In this document: one piece after another, positions 38,772-48,767 of the stretch
Layout of the letters: each line of letters starts with the position of its first letter
How positions within the stretch are numbered: the first letter of the stretch is position 1
NCBI RefSeq assembly: GCF_000497045.1
Contig: NW_015961949.1
Span: 310,001 to 374,000, forward strand
Length of the DNA: 64,000 nt
From: Kalmanozyma brasiliensis GHG001
Lineage: Eukaryota > Basidiomycota > Ustilaginomycetes > Ustilaginales
Reading direction: 5' to 3'
Program-made: the position numbers and the translations under genes
Notes under the pieces: generated by a model
What the model was told of the DNA's origin: nothing
Database searches by the model: none
The model's input: only the letters and a program-made list of their open reading frames with translations

Positions 38772-40838
38772 CTACTTGCTGCCAGCGAGCAGCTTCCTCA
38801 CCTCGCCCTCGACCCCGCCAACCAACTCCAACACCCTCTTGACCCGCTCGTACCACTTATCCTCGACAAAGAGCCCACTCACACCGTCCGGAACGCTCGA
38901 CTTCCGATGACAAGCCTGTGCGTGCTTCCACCAGTAAATCTCAGCAACCTTGACATCGGTCTCTTTGGGGCCCTGCATATCTATGTACTTCTTGCAGCTG
39001 TGGCAGTGGCCTTGGATGATCTCGCTCCTTTCGCGCGGCTTTGCGTTGCGTTTCTTGACCCGAAACTTGGAGGGTGGCGTAAAGGGGAGACCTGTGAGTG
39101 CCGAGATGCCGTGGAAGTTCTGAAGGTGGTAGTTGTAGGCGGAGAATTTGGTCTTGAGGAATTTGACGCGGCCATCCTCGTAGCAGACGGGACACATACC
39201 GACTTTCTGGGCGCTGACGCCTTTGACGAAGCGCGGCGTGTAGAGGTCCAGGATGGAACGAGGCTTGTTGAACGCGCCGTGACTCGTCCGAGCTCGATCG
39301 ACGATCTCGTGGAAGATGTCGTCCACTTCGGCATAGTTGAGATTTCGAGTGAGCATCTCGAGCACCTCGGGGCTGACCGAAGACGGAACTGAGTATCGAG
39401 GGTAGAGCAATGGGAAGTCTGGGTGGATCTCCCAGTTCGGCGGGAACCGACGCGTTCCTCGGTCTCGCAGTGCTGCTTGGGTGGTAAACTCTTCGCGCTT
39501 GACATTGTCCTGCATGTCGTCCTCGAAGGTCCATTCCTCGTCTTCGGGCTTGTACTCGTCTTCAGGCTTGTATTCGTCTTCGGGCCGGTATTCGTCTTCG
39601 GGCTTGAGGTCCTCGTCATACTCTTCGGGTGGAACATCTTCCACGTAGGCCTCTGCAGCCTCTATCCGTTCGTCTTGAGGGTCTTGACTTAGATCGTCGT
39701 CTGGCTTGATCTGAGCTGAGGTCTCGTGCGCCGGTGACAGTAGGCGTGTCTCGGCCCCAGCCGGCTCGACCAGGTCCTGACTCTCATTGTCGACGGGTGC
39801 GTGTCGAGAGGGGTAGACCACATCGTCGTAGGAGGGAGAACCTTTAGATGGTGACATTAGCGCTGCGAGGCTTAGCACGGGTACGTTGGCCTTGTTCCTC
39901 AGCCTGTACCTGCCCGTAGACGAGGCAGGCGAGGAGAGCAATTTCGAGGAAGGCAAGCTGCCAAGCTCGCTGCTGAGATGAGCGTCCCGTCGGCGATCGT
40001 CCGAGCTGAACGCCTTGCTCGGTGTCGCTTTTTTGCTCGATTCAGGCTGCTTGCGCTTTTTCGCTGGCTTCCGCTTTGGCTTCTTCTTTGGCTTGACTGG
40101 AGTGACAGGTCCGTACGGCTCGTCGTCGACTCGAGACTTTTGCTTCTTTTTCGCAGATCGAGAGCTAGGTCCAGCAGTGCTGCTCGCCGTAGAAGCCGCA
40201 CGTCGGTGGCGGGTGCCTCGATAGGGGGCAGCGTACGTCACGAGCGACCCAGCTGGCTCTGCGACGTGGTCAATCGGATGAGCCGTGCGAGTGTCACCGC
40301 GGGGAAGCTCGTGACCCCGGGAATCATAAAAGATCACGTTCGTGGACGGAGCCCTGCCCTGCCACTTTCCGTCCCTGCCCAGCAAAGGAATCGGACTGTC
40401 GTCGAGATCCAGAGAGTCGATCGTGCTGACACTCGTATCGCCAAGAGCCGGTGCCCAGAAAGAGTGCTGAGATTGATAAGAGTCATCCACCTCTCCATCT
40501 GCATCTTCATCACACGAGGACGGGTCCTGCTGGGATGAGCCGACGACGGGCAGAGAGCCGGAGGAACATCCGATGTGCTGATCTCCGAGAGGCTGATTGC
40601 CTGTGTACCAGCTAGTTTGAGAGCTAGTGACACCGTTGAGAGTGAACGGATCAGCTAGAGCGACCTTTGGGTCGATGAACTCGTGCTCCGGTCGCATGGA
40701 AGGGCTTGCGTCACGAGCCATGCCCTTGATGGCCTGCTGAAAGACCTCATTGTTGGTGTATTCCGGACTAGGTGCTCGAGTGTGACGCGGCATCAGAAGT
40801 AAGTTGCCAATGTCAGTTTGCACTAACGGCACTGACAT
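38772..40838 (-). CDS. Zinc-binding transcription regulator with a Rua1_C-like domain
   Basis: 688 residues if translation starts at the ATG at 40836-40838; an in-frame ATG at 40793 is an alternative. The frame stays open far upstream (to 41870), so a longer protein or an upstream exon is possible. The C-terminal about 150 residues read GMCPVCYEDGRVKFLKTKFSAYNYHLQNFHGI, then FTPPSKFRVKKRNAKPRERSEIIQGHCHSCKKYIDM, and end with a Trp/His segment. The C-C-H-H and C-x-x-C spacing resembles the Rua1_C family, named for the Ustilago maydis ustilagic-acid regulator Rua1. Before it are Lys-rich stretches (KPKKKPKRKPAKKRKQ, a likely NLS) and an acidic tandem repeat. No glycolipid genes flank it, so it is probably a paralogue of rua1 rather than rua1 itself. 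Confidence 0.65.
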   Translation of the reverse strand: MSVPLVQTDIGNLLLMPRHTRAPSPEYTNNEVFQQAIKGMARDASPSMRPEHEFIDPKVALADPFTLNGVTSSQTSWYTGNQPLGDQHIGCSSGSLPVVGSSQQDPSSCDEDADGEVDDSYQSQHSFWAPALGDTSVSTIDSLDLDDSPIPLLGRDGKWQGRAPSTNVIFYDSRGHELPRGDTRTAHPIDHVAEPAGSLVTYAAPYRGTRHRRAASTASSTAGPSSRSAKKKQKSRVDDEPYGPVTPVKPKKKPKRKPAKKRKQPESSKKATPSKAFSSDDRRRDAHLSSELGSLPSSKLLSSPASSTGRYRLRNKANVPVLSLAALMSPSKGSPSYDDVVYPSRHAPVDNESQDLVEPAGAETRLLSPAHETSAQIKPDDDLSQDPQDERIEAAEAYVEDVPPEEYDEDLKPEDEYRPEDEYKPEDEYKPEDEEWTFEDDMQDNVKREEFTTQAALRDRGTRRFPPNWEIHPDFPLLYPRYSVPSSVSPEVLEMLTRNLNYAEVDDIFHEIVDRARTSHGAFNKPRSILDLYTPRFVKGVSAQKVGMCPVCYEDGRVKFLKTKFSAYNYHLQNFHGISALTGLPFTPPSKFRVKKRNAKPRERSEIIQGHCHSCKKYIDMQGPKETDVKVAEIYWWKHAQACHRKSSVPDGVSGLFVEDKWYERVKRVLELVGGVEGEVRKLLAGSK
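39541..39612 (-). repeat. Four 18-base tandem repeats in the coding region (PEDEYK-type)
   Basis: Four units of 18 bases encode a six-residue acidic repeat (K/R-P-E-D-E-Y) in the Rua1_C-like protein. The units differ at a few bases, so they are not a fresh slippage array. Confidence 0.9.
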
Positions 40839-42290
40839 GCCTCGGAGTTGGCGTGTCCAAGACTGGATAGAGAAGGCACGTGTAGACCAGCTGGAGAATG
40901 GAGTGCAGACGTGAGCAAAGTGAGCAAAGTGAAGAAGCTGTCGATGTAGACGGCGGCTGAGAAGGGCCAAGACGACGCTGTATCGTCGACCGCGAGTTGG
41001 ACGACAGAGATCGTTCGAAAGACGGTTGAGAAGCGAATCGGACGGGTGACCGTGATCTGTATTTGTATTGGAGGGGAGCAGAGACTCCTGGAGCCGCTTC
41101 CTATTAAGACGCAGATCTGCCGACCGCACAACAAGCAGACTGGAGAGTGCGAGCCACGCTTCCTCCAAGCTTGTTGCAGAGCGTGAAAAGGTGACAGACG
41201 TCTCTTGCAGCCTTGAGGAAGACCTGACCCCGGCCTCTCCCGTGCGAGCTCTTCGTCCTTTGCATGATGCAATGCTAGAGCCAGCCTCGCTTAGAGGTGG
41301 CTGTTGCTGCACACGAGCGGTGATGAAGGACTCAGGTCGCAGAGTCTGAGCTGGCTGGCTATATGCAGTTGGTCGAAGGGCGACAAAGCTGCGAGCAGCG
41401 CTTTCGATAGACGATTCTGGATCTGCACTCGTGTTCGAAAGAGAGGGCTGTCGAACTTGGTCTTCCTGCAGCGTTGATTCGATTCTTACGTGGGTTGCAG
41501 GCATTCGAGCAGGTCGGAGCACTGCCGAAACGTGATCTCCCACTGACTTTGAGCCCGCGAGTTTGCGATTGGATGATTGATTCCGGCGTTCCGATGAGTC
41601 TGCCAAACGGATTAGTTGGAGGCAATAGGATGACAAAGGGTAGGGCAGCTCTTCCAGGCTAGAAGCGCTGAGCAGTGAGCGGCGGGTCTCTTTTCTGGGC
41701 CTTGAAACCGACCCTTGGTCTTCAAGCGAGCAGCCCTCCTGGCCGGCCTTGAGCGGATAATCTGCGAAACCAACAACAAGGATCTGCGCCTGCGTCATGC
41801 GCGTGCGTTCCTGTGTGTACAGGGGTGCAAGAGGCAGCAGGACTTGAGGCAGAGGGGCCGTACGAGGCAAGTCTGAGGAGGTTGAGGGGGAGAAGGGCGG
41901 TCGTGCTTCTCAAAGGGCTGATTCATGAGAGCGACTGCGCTGATCAACGGCTCAGCTCTGCCTGTCAACACAGCGACGTGGCTAAGTCGATGAAATTTGT
42001 CGAGGTGCTTTCTCTAAAGTCACAGGCTCCCGTGGCGCAATTCTGAACTCGCGCGTGCACTGCAGCTGTGCAGAGTCGCGGGGACAGTCTCGAGGTGCTT
42101 CGTGCTCCCGGGCCCTGCTGGACCCAGCACTCGGCTCTCTGCTCTTCTGCGCGGCACAGTCTTGGACGATGTGACACTGTGATGTGACGTCGGATGATGC
42201 AAAGAGATCCATTACGAGCAGGGATTGGACGCTGAAAGGAGGCAGAGGACGCCGGGGACCCCATTGAATGCTATCAGCTGACACGAAGTA
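40839..42290. other. Upstream region of the Rua1_C-like gene, with a long open antisense-free frame
   Basis: About 1.03 kb upstream of the chosen start (40839-41870, minus strand) has no stop in the gene's own frame but is of ordinary Ser/Leu/Arg-rich composition. Internal ATGs lie at 41798 and 41504. It may be an N-terminal extension, a 5' leader or an exon. From 41871 to 42290 I see no gene. Confidence 0.4.
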
Positions 42291-43467
42291 TCAGAAGAGC
42301 ACCAGCTTGGCCGGCGCCTTAGACCGCTTGAACGAGCCCATGACTGCATCGAGGGCGAGCAGTTTCATCAGCTCGTCTCGCGTCTCGAAGCTGTCGAACA
42401 CGCTGCGCTGCTTGGCGTCCACCCAGGTCTGGTCAATGACGAGCGCCTGGAGCGAGTCGAGGTGCAGGCTTCCCGATGCAATCAGCGCTGCCACTCGCTG
42501 TGGTGTGCCAGCTGCAAGCGGCGTCGTCTGCTCGCGCAGCCACGCCTCGTGCTCCTTGAGCTTGAAGTGACGGGCAAAGAGCTTTGCAACCGAGAACCCA
42601 CCCAGCAGCGCCTTGTAGCTGCTGCTACTGCTGCTCTCCTTCGCTTCTCCCTTCTTGCCCTCCTTACTTTGGCCCTTTGAACCGTCCTTATCCACCTTGC
42701 GTCTCTTTGCAGGACCCGCCGATCCATCATCATTACTGGAAGCTTCTGCCGAAGTCGGGAGCTGTGGTCCGAGAGGACGCAAGCCGCGCGCGAGCTCAGC
42801 CGCACGCAGTGCATTGCCCGTCAGAATGACGAGCGCAGGCCGCCCTGGCTGGCTGACGCTTGCATCTTTGGCGTTGGTGACGCTTTTGGCTATTGAGGGC
42901 ATACATGCGCGCACAAAGTCGGCCAGCGTGTCCACCGTACGAGGCTTGTCGAAGGCGGTCGTATCCAGAAGCATCGATTCGCGCAGACGCAGCTCTTCGA
43001 GCTCGAGCTCACTCAACTTGGCGAACGAGACGCTCTGCTTGGTTGCGAGATAGTCGGCCTGCATGTCTGGTGGCTGCGTTGCTACGGATCCTACTCCTTG
43101 CGCGAAGTCGGCGGATTGGGCCGCTCTCTGTAGTGGTCAAGGTCAGAGTGTGTGAAAAGTAAGTCAGCTGATGTGGTAGAGGTCGTGACCAACGGAGCGA
43201 GCGCGTCCGAGGTGATCTGGCTCGACCACTTACCTTCTGCTTGCGTGCCTTCTCCTTCTCCTTGCGTTTGCGATTCTTGTCCGCCTTTCGAGCTGCTTCG
43301 TCCTTGATATCTTGAGCACTTTGTCTTGGTGCCGATGGCTCACCGCTTTGCTCTTCATTGGAGTGCTCTGGCTCATCTTGGATGCTGACAGCTCCGTCGT
43401 CCGAGCCGACCACGGACCCTGCCTCGTTGTCGTCCAGGAAATAGTTCTCTTCCAGCGTGTCTGCCAT
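42291..43467 (-). CDS. CMS1: Cms1-family ribosome-biogenesis protein
   Basis: Two exons, 43234-43467 and 42291-43127, encode 356 residues. The intron 43128-43233 has a GTAAGT donor, CTGAC on the minus strand at 43146-43142 and a CTACAG acceptor. Exon 1 codes for an acidic N-terminus followed by a Lys/Arg-rich run (KNRKRKEKEKARKQK). Exon 2 holds the Cms1 core: LVILTGNALRAAELARGL, SVAKLFARHFKLKEHEAWL, GTPQRVAALIASGSL and LQALVIDQTWVDAKQRSVFD. These are helicase-like strands without a complete ATP site, as in the family. Yeast Cms1 and human CMSS1 are associated with the small-subunit processome. An insert (KRRKVDKDGSKGQSKEGKKG) lies between the first two motifs. The product is probably nucleolar. 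Confidence 0.85.
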
Positions 43468-43999
43468 CTTTGGGTGCGTTTCGAGGCTCTGAGGTAGCTT
43501 TTCTGGCTCCTTGACTGCTTCTGTGTAGATACGTAGGCGCTGTGTCACAGTCGAAGCGGTTTGCAGTGTGGTGCGGTGTATGCTGTTGACCTTGGTTCTC
43601 GAAGGTGTGGAGGAAAATTAGAGCTGCAGGAAGAACCCAAGGAACCTCAAAATTTTGGCCGAGTTCTCGGAAGTCGGCGTGTTGCCTGGCCCCCCGGCGA
43701 GAAGCCAGGAAACGTCGCGCTCTCAGTTTGGACCCTTTCCACCACCACCACCATCTCCACCTCGGTGACTGCCGTACCCATCTTTCACGGATACATGCGA
43801 GCGATCCATACCGCGACAAGCAAGTCTGCTGCTTTCTGAGCATCTCTCGATACCAGCGGCACGACAAGAAGTCTGACGTCGGGTCCGTCGAAGCAGCGTC
43901 CTGCATCAGAACCTCTCCTTCTCGACAAGATCGCGACACCAAAAGGCACCAACGACAATCTCTGAAGCCTTCCCAGCGCCAGCCGCTTCTCTCGTCACC
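43468..43999. promoter_or_regulatory. Divergent promoter of CMS1 and the ING-type gene
   Basis: 532 bases between two divergent starts. I see no clear TATA box or repeat. Confidence 0.45.
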
Positions 44000-45010
44000 A
44001 TGGGTCACATCGAAGATCCAGCCGAGATCGCCGCCATCGCAACCGAATTCATTTCGAACCTCGACAACCTCCCCGCCGAGGTGTCGCACATGATTAAGGA
44101 AATCGAGCACAAAGATGCCAAGATCCAAGACCTTCTTCCGAAGATTTCCGCTCGCGAAGCGCAACTTCGCGACCTCCTCTACAAATCCGGACCCTCCCCA
44201 TCGACCAACCTATCCGAAGCGGACCGGGTGAAAGCCGAAAAGCTCGCGGACAAGATCCGTACGGACTATGCGCGGGCAGACGAGTGGTCTTCCCAAAAAG
44301 AAGCGCTCAGTGTTCGACTGTGGCGTGCCATCCATGCGCATCACAAGCATCTCAAGGAGGAGATGAACAAGATTAGTCCGGCGGTGCTGAGCAACTACTC
44401 GGCGACGGCGTCGATCGGTACGCCGCAGGTGCCGAGTTTGGCGGCGCTGCCTGCGGCGTTGGCGGGGTTGAAGAGTCCAGCCGTGGAGCTGGACAGCCCG
44501 CTGGCGGGGTTGAAGCGCAAGCACAGTCTGTTGTCGCCAGGCATCAGCCCGTTGACGCCAGGTACGCCGATGAGCGCTGCTGCACGCGCGAGGGCCGGTG
44601 GACGGACTACGCCGGTGGACTCGGGATCGCCTGCTCCCCCAGAACGTGGGTTGGGCGGGCCGATGCGCGGCGCTGGAGCGCGAAAGACGCGAGGCGGCTC
44701 GCTAGCAGCCAGCGGACCGGGAAGATCCGCCCTCTCGCAAAGCGCCGAGTTCGGCGGCCTCGCAGGGATGGAAGGCTTCGAGGGCGAACCCGGCGAAGGC
44801 GAGGAGGGAGAGGAGAAGGACGACACACCTTACTGCTTCTGCCAGCGCGTATCGTTCGGCGAGATGATCGGTTGCGACAATGCAGAGAACGACCCGGACT
44901 GCAAGGAGTGGTTCCACATCGGATGCGTCGGCGTCACCAAACCGCTGCCGCAGAAGTGGTACTGCTCCGAATGTTTGGCCAAGCTCAAGAACAAACGCAG
45001 AAGGCAGTGA
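44000..45010 (+). CDS. ING-family PHD-finger chromatin protein
   Basis: 336 residues from ATG 44000 (CACCATGGG), intronless. The N-terminal ING domain reads [34 protein letters not shown], with a long helix to about residue 125. A Ser/Pro/Gly-rich linker follows. The C-terminal PHD finger (Cys279 to about 324) shows [32 protein letters not shown], with the aromatic and acidic residues that bind trimethylated Lys4 of histone H3. ING proteins are subunits of histone acetyltransferase (Yng2 in NuA4, Yng1 in NuA3) or deacetylase (Pho23 in Rpd3L) complexes. Which of the three it corresponds to cannot be fixed from motifs. The C-terminal KLKNKRRRQ is a plausible NLS. Confidence 0.92.
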   Translation: MGHIEDPAEIAAIATEFISNLDNLPAEVSHMIKEIEHKDAKIQDLLPKISAREAQLRDLLYKSGPSPSTNLSEADRVKAEKLADKIRTDYARADEWSSQKEALSVRLWRAIHAHHKHLKEEMNKISPAVLSNYSATASIGTPQVPSLAALPAALAGLKSPAVELDSPLAGLKRKHSLLSPGISPLTPGTPMSAAARARAGGRTTPVDSGSPAPPERGLGGPMRGAGARKTRGGSLAASGPGRSALSQSAEFGGLAGMEGFEGEPGEGEEGEEKDDTPYCFCQRVSFGEMIGCDNAENDPDCKEWFHIGCVGVTKPLPQKWYCSECLAKLKNKRRRQ

Positions 45011-45214
45011 GGTGGTCTTTCAATCGCTGTGGTCGTTCCTCACTTCTCGGATCATTGTGCTTGTACTTCTAATATACCCCGTGGACGATCAGACTTTGTG
45101 ACCAGACTAAAGCAATGTGCTATTGTATGAAAAGAGCGACGCGATGAAGGGAAGGGGCGGGAAGATCATATTTCCAAAGAGAGTGTAGAGGGAGCTAACC
45201 GCCATCGCCAGGCG

Positions 45215-46858
45215 TCACTCGTAGGAGGAGCCGTGCTTGATCTTGTCCGCATGGCCTTTATGTGAAGCGGCACTCTCACCATCTGCCATCCCGACGACAG
45301 AGCGGGTGTCGACCGAGGAGTCGGAGAAGTCTGCGGCGGTCGCCGAAGCCTTGAATGTGCTTTCGATGCTGCGCACGGACGGCGTGAGTGCGAGGGGGCG
45401 TTTTCCATCTGCCTCAACGTCCTCGCCTGAAGCCGGGAAGCTTGGCTTGCCTGTCTGTTCCGTCGACAAGACGATGTCTCTCTCCTCAAACTCGACCCTT
45501 TCAAAGTCGACGTTGATGTCGATGGGCACCTGCGTGCGGATGACGTCGAGGCCAATAGCAGCGCGGAAGAGCGGGTCGAGCGTGGCGACGGTGCAAAAAA
45601 TGGCGACAGTGGTGCACGAACAAATGGTGATGATGCTGACAGCCAGCAAGTTCTTTCGACACATAGGCGCGAGATTGCCGGCGAGCACACCACGCGGGAA
45701 GCCTGAGGTGATGATGTAGATGGGCAGAAAGCCGAAAGCAGGCACGCAACCGACCATCAAGCACACATAGATGTTGGCGAGGATGGTCATCTTCCAAGTG
45801 GCTAGGTTACGTTGAGAGGCAGCGTCCTTGGCCGTCGGCTTTCCCCGGGTCAGCAGAAACCAGAGCTTGTGGAAATAGGTCGTGTAGGACGCCGGCAGCG
45901 GCGCTTCTTGACGCGAGCACGTGTGGTCGACAAGACTCATGATGTTGGGGATGCCGTAGCCAGCCGTTGGGATAAAGAGTGCATAAGCGCACGCGGCATA
46001 GACGGCCAAGTTGATGCAGCTGTATCGGTAGACCTCGAAATAGCCGGCGGCAGCATGACGTGCCAGCAAGATGAGTTCGTCAGACGCGAGCTGGTCGGCA
46101 TCACTGAGGAAATTAGCTTTGCCAGCTACATGTAGGCTCATCTGGTGCTGGATGTCGGTTGGCAAGGCTCGGCGGACGAAGTGTCTTGCTCGATAGTACG
46201 AATTGCCAGCCTTGGCGCAAAGGCCGATGGTGCTGCAGGTCAGCAGAACACAAGGAAGGACGAGGACGATGTTTGCAAGGATAGCCGATCTAATGACGGG
46301 CAAATGGTACCATTTAGGGCGATGAGTTGCGGAGATGTGTTTGGCGTACGAAAGGGGAGATCGCGGACTACAGCCCACAGCGAAACCATGCGTACTGACC
46401 CAACCGCCCAAGATCAAAGGCAACCATGGGAGCGGGATGATCCAGAAGTACTCGAAAGAGCTGATGTTAGCGCGATCAAAGGCAGTGACGACGCCGAAGG
46501 TGATCATGAATGCGATGAGATACCCGATCACGCCGAGAACAAGGGTGAAGACGGCGTTGGCGACATAGAAGGTGCCATAAGGTGTCGATCGCTTGGTGAT
46601 GATCCAGAAGCTTCCGAGCGTCTTCTTCTTGTAGACCATGACGGCACACAGGACGAGGGTGAGGAAAACCTCGGCTTGACTCGCCATGAGCCAGATTCGG
46701 TCGTGGCGATGCAGTGGCGCATAAAGGGCAATCGAAAGGGCGTTGGCTAGCTGCAAGCGGGTTTGTCCGCGAGAAAGAAAGACCATGTCGTCGGGCTGGA
46801 CCGTGTGCGAAAGCGAGAGTGGCCGCGGCATCGCGTCCAGTTGCGGGAGGCTGGTCAT
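45215..46858 (-). CDS. Seven-transmembrane protein of unknown family
   Basis: 547 residues from the ATG at 46856-46858. The frame stays open to 47125, but a TATATA at 46921-46926 and another TATA tract at 47086-47094 lie in that extension, so I take the ATG nearest the TATA. Hydrophobic segments sit at about residues 56-76, 97-125, 137-160, 192-214, 280-300, 356-384 and 403-426, giving seven passes. The last about 120 residues are a soluble acidic, Ser-rich tail (LTPSVRSIESTFKASATAAD). I recognise no motif of the Pth11, STE3, rhodopsin or cAMP-receptor groups. A cell-surface or vacuolar role is only a guess. It is convergent with the ING-type gene, with about 200 bases between stops. Confidence 0.65.
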   Translation of the reverse strand: MTSLPQLDAMPRPLSLSHTVQPDDMVFLSRGQTRLQLANALSIALYAPLHRHDRIWLMASQAEVFLTLVLCAVMVYKKKTLGSFWIITKRSTPYGTFYVANAVFTLVLGVIGYLIAFMITFGVVTAFDRANISSFEYFWIIPLPWLPLILGGWVSTHGFAVGCSPRSPLSYAKHISATHRPKWYHLPVIRSAILANIVLVLPCVLLTCSTIGLCAKAGNSYYRARHFVRRALPTDIQHQMSLHVAGKANFLSDADQLASDELILLARHAAAGYFEVYRYSCINLAVYAACAYALFIPTAGYGIPNIMSLVDHTCSRQEAPLPASYTTYFHKLWFLLTRGKPTAKDAASQRNLATWKMTILANIYVCLMVGCVPAFGFLPIYIITSGFPRGVLAGNLAPMCRKNLLAVSIITICSCTTVAIFCTVATLDPLFRAAIGLDVIRTQVPIDINVDFERVEFEERDIVLSTEQTGKPSFPASGEDVEADGKRPLALTPSVRSIESTFKASATAADFSDSSVDTRSVVGMADGESAASHKGHADKIKHGSSYE

Positions 46859-48767
46859 GACTGTTTCTGGAGAAACGCAAGAGCAGCGCAATAATGTATT
46901 CGAAGCCGTGACCGCAGGTCTATATAGCGAAGATGGACGGACAGAGAGTGATAGAGAGTGATTGCGAGGACGCCGAGGGAAAGGACCGGGGGCGAGCGAA
47001 GCAAAGGCTGGGGAGGTGGTGGGACGGAAGTGATCAAGAAGGAACGCAAAGAGAGTATCAAGGGCACGCAGGACCAAAGGAGCGGATATATATACATACC
47101 GTATGAGCCTAGAGAGTGCACGCACGGGCTCGACTATCAGGACGTGGAAGATTGCTGCGCTCGAGAGCTTGCTGCACTCCGGACCGCTGCCGCTAAGCCT
47201 CGATGATGGGGCGCTGTGGGGGCAAAGAGTCGATGATTTCCGAGACTATCCTAGGTCCGTCCTCTCTCAGCATGGCTGCACGTCAGGCGGACGACATTGT
47301 ACGCGCTACTGCATGTGAACCAAGCACAATTGCAATGGCGCGACCCGAAAGAGCTAGTTGGCCAGCCTGACCAGAGCTGAGCACGGTTCGCTCGCTACGC
47401 CTCATTTATGGTGCTAAGGCAGGTTCGAAGACCGACGAACAAAGCCCATGATCAGGAGCGAGGCAGGGACTGCTCGAGCCTGAGTTCCGAGCTCAAACCG
47501 GTAGGTCGAGCTTAGTTGGTCAGGAAGAGCAAAGCTAGGCTGGTGCCAATGGGCCGACCAATGGCGATGGCGACTAGAACAGCAGCACTGCTTGACAGGC
47601 TATTTGAAATTCTCTGCTGAGTCGCGTGCCGGTCATTGCGAGCGGTGGCATGTCAAGCGTTTGCCTCAAGGCCGTGTGTGGATCGCTCCCTCTCAGCGCT
47701 CGCCTTGACAAGCGCTTTCACAGAAGGCTCGCAGATCAAGTTGAAGACGGACGTACGCTGCATTTCAAACAATGGAGACAAGCGCAGCTCTCAGTCTGAC
47801 TTTTGACAAAAGGACGCGGTCCGAGTGTTGGCCGGCGACCGCAGTTTAGGCACGCTGGCTGTTCGTCCGAAACGAGCATCGAGTCCTGTGGTGACAAGAC
47901 TGTCGAGTCGGCTCGGATTGACTGTGTGAGGGAGAAGACCTCTGACTTGAAGCTGCACGCCTTGATGAAGGATGAAGATCGCTCTACGCGACAGCCAGAG
48001 GTCGTCTGCCGAGAAAGAGCGACTTTTCGCGCGACAAGCTTGGGCCGTCGCGTTTGGCGGGGTTTGAGCCTTAAAGCGTGGCCCAGCCAGCCAGCTGCGT
48101 TCAAGAGAGAAGCAACACCGCGACGCTCGGCAGAGTTCAAATTTTTTTCAAGAAGACTCCGCCGTTTGCTCAGTCAAAAAAATCTTCCTAAGCGAGCGTC
48201 GATTGAGCCCGCCTGCCCCGTGCATCAGCCTTGTCATGCCGCTTTCCTGTGCTTTGGGGCTTCGATGTGATTGGGCCAGAACCTCTCTCTTGAAAGCGGA
48301 GAAAGAGGACAGCGATCCAAAATTAAATTTTTCTTCTCGAGATGCACTCGCTCCTCGAACCTGACTGAGCTTAGTCGGTGGGCTGGCACTCCCACCATCT
48401 TGCTTCTTCTCTTCCTCCTTCTTCCTCCTCCCTTCCTCCTTCCTTCCTCTCTCTCTTAGCGAGCACACAACACAACGCAAGACAGAGGAAGGAGGTCGAA
48501 CGAGGTTCAAGAACTCGATCTGATCTGCTAATCTCAAATCACCGTCACTTCTGACAACTGCTTTCGACATCTCATACTCCTTCCTTGATTGTGTTCATCG
48601 TCCATCCTCCATTTCTCTCTCTTTCCAAGAGCAACTCCTCCTAGACGGAACTTCCACCCCGCACGATTCCCGGACCTTTCCAAAAAAAAGTAGCCTCACT
48701 CTGATCAGCCCGTTGCTGTTCGAGGTTTATCACCTTCTTTCAACTCTCTTCCATTCTAGTCTTCATC
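46859..48767. other. Divergent upstream region of the seven-TM gene and URA2, 1.9 kb
   Basis: Holds both promoters. The URA2 side ends in a pyrimidine-rich leader (dense CTTCCTCC words around 48400-48460). I find no gene. Confidence 0.45.
46921..46926 (-). promoter_or_regulatory. Candidate TATA box of the seven-TM gene
   Basis: TATATA on the minus strand, 63 bases upstream of the chosen ATG, at a plausible distance for a short leader. Confidence 0.45.
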
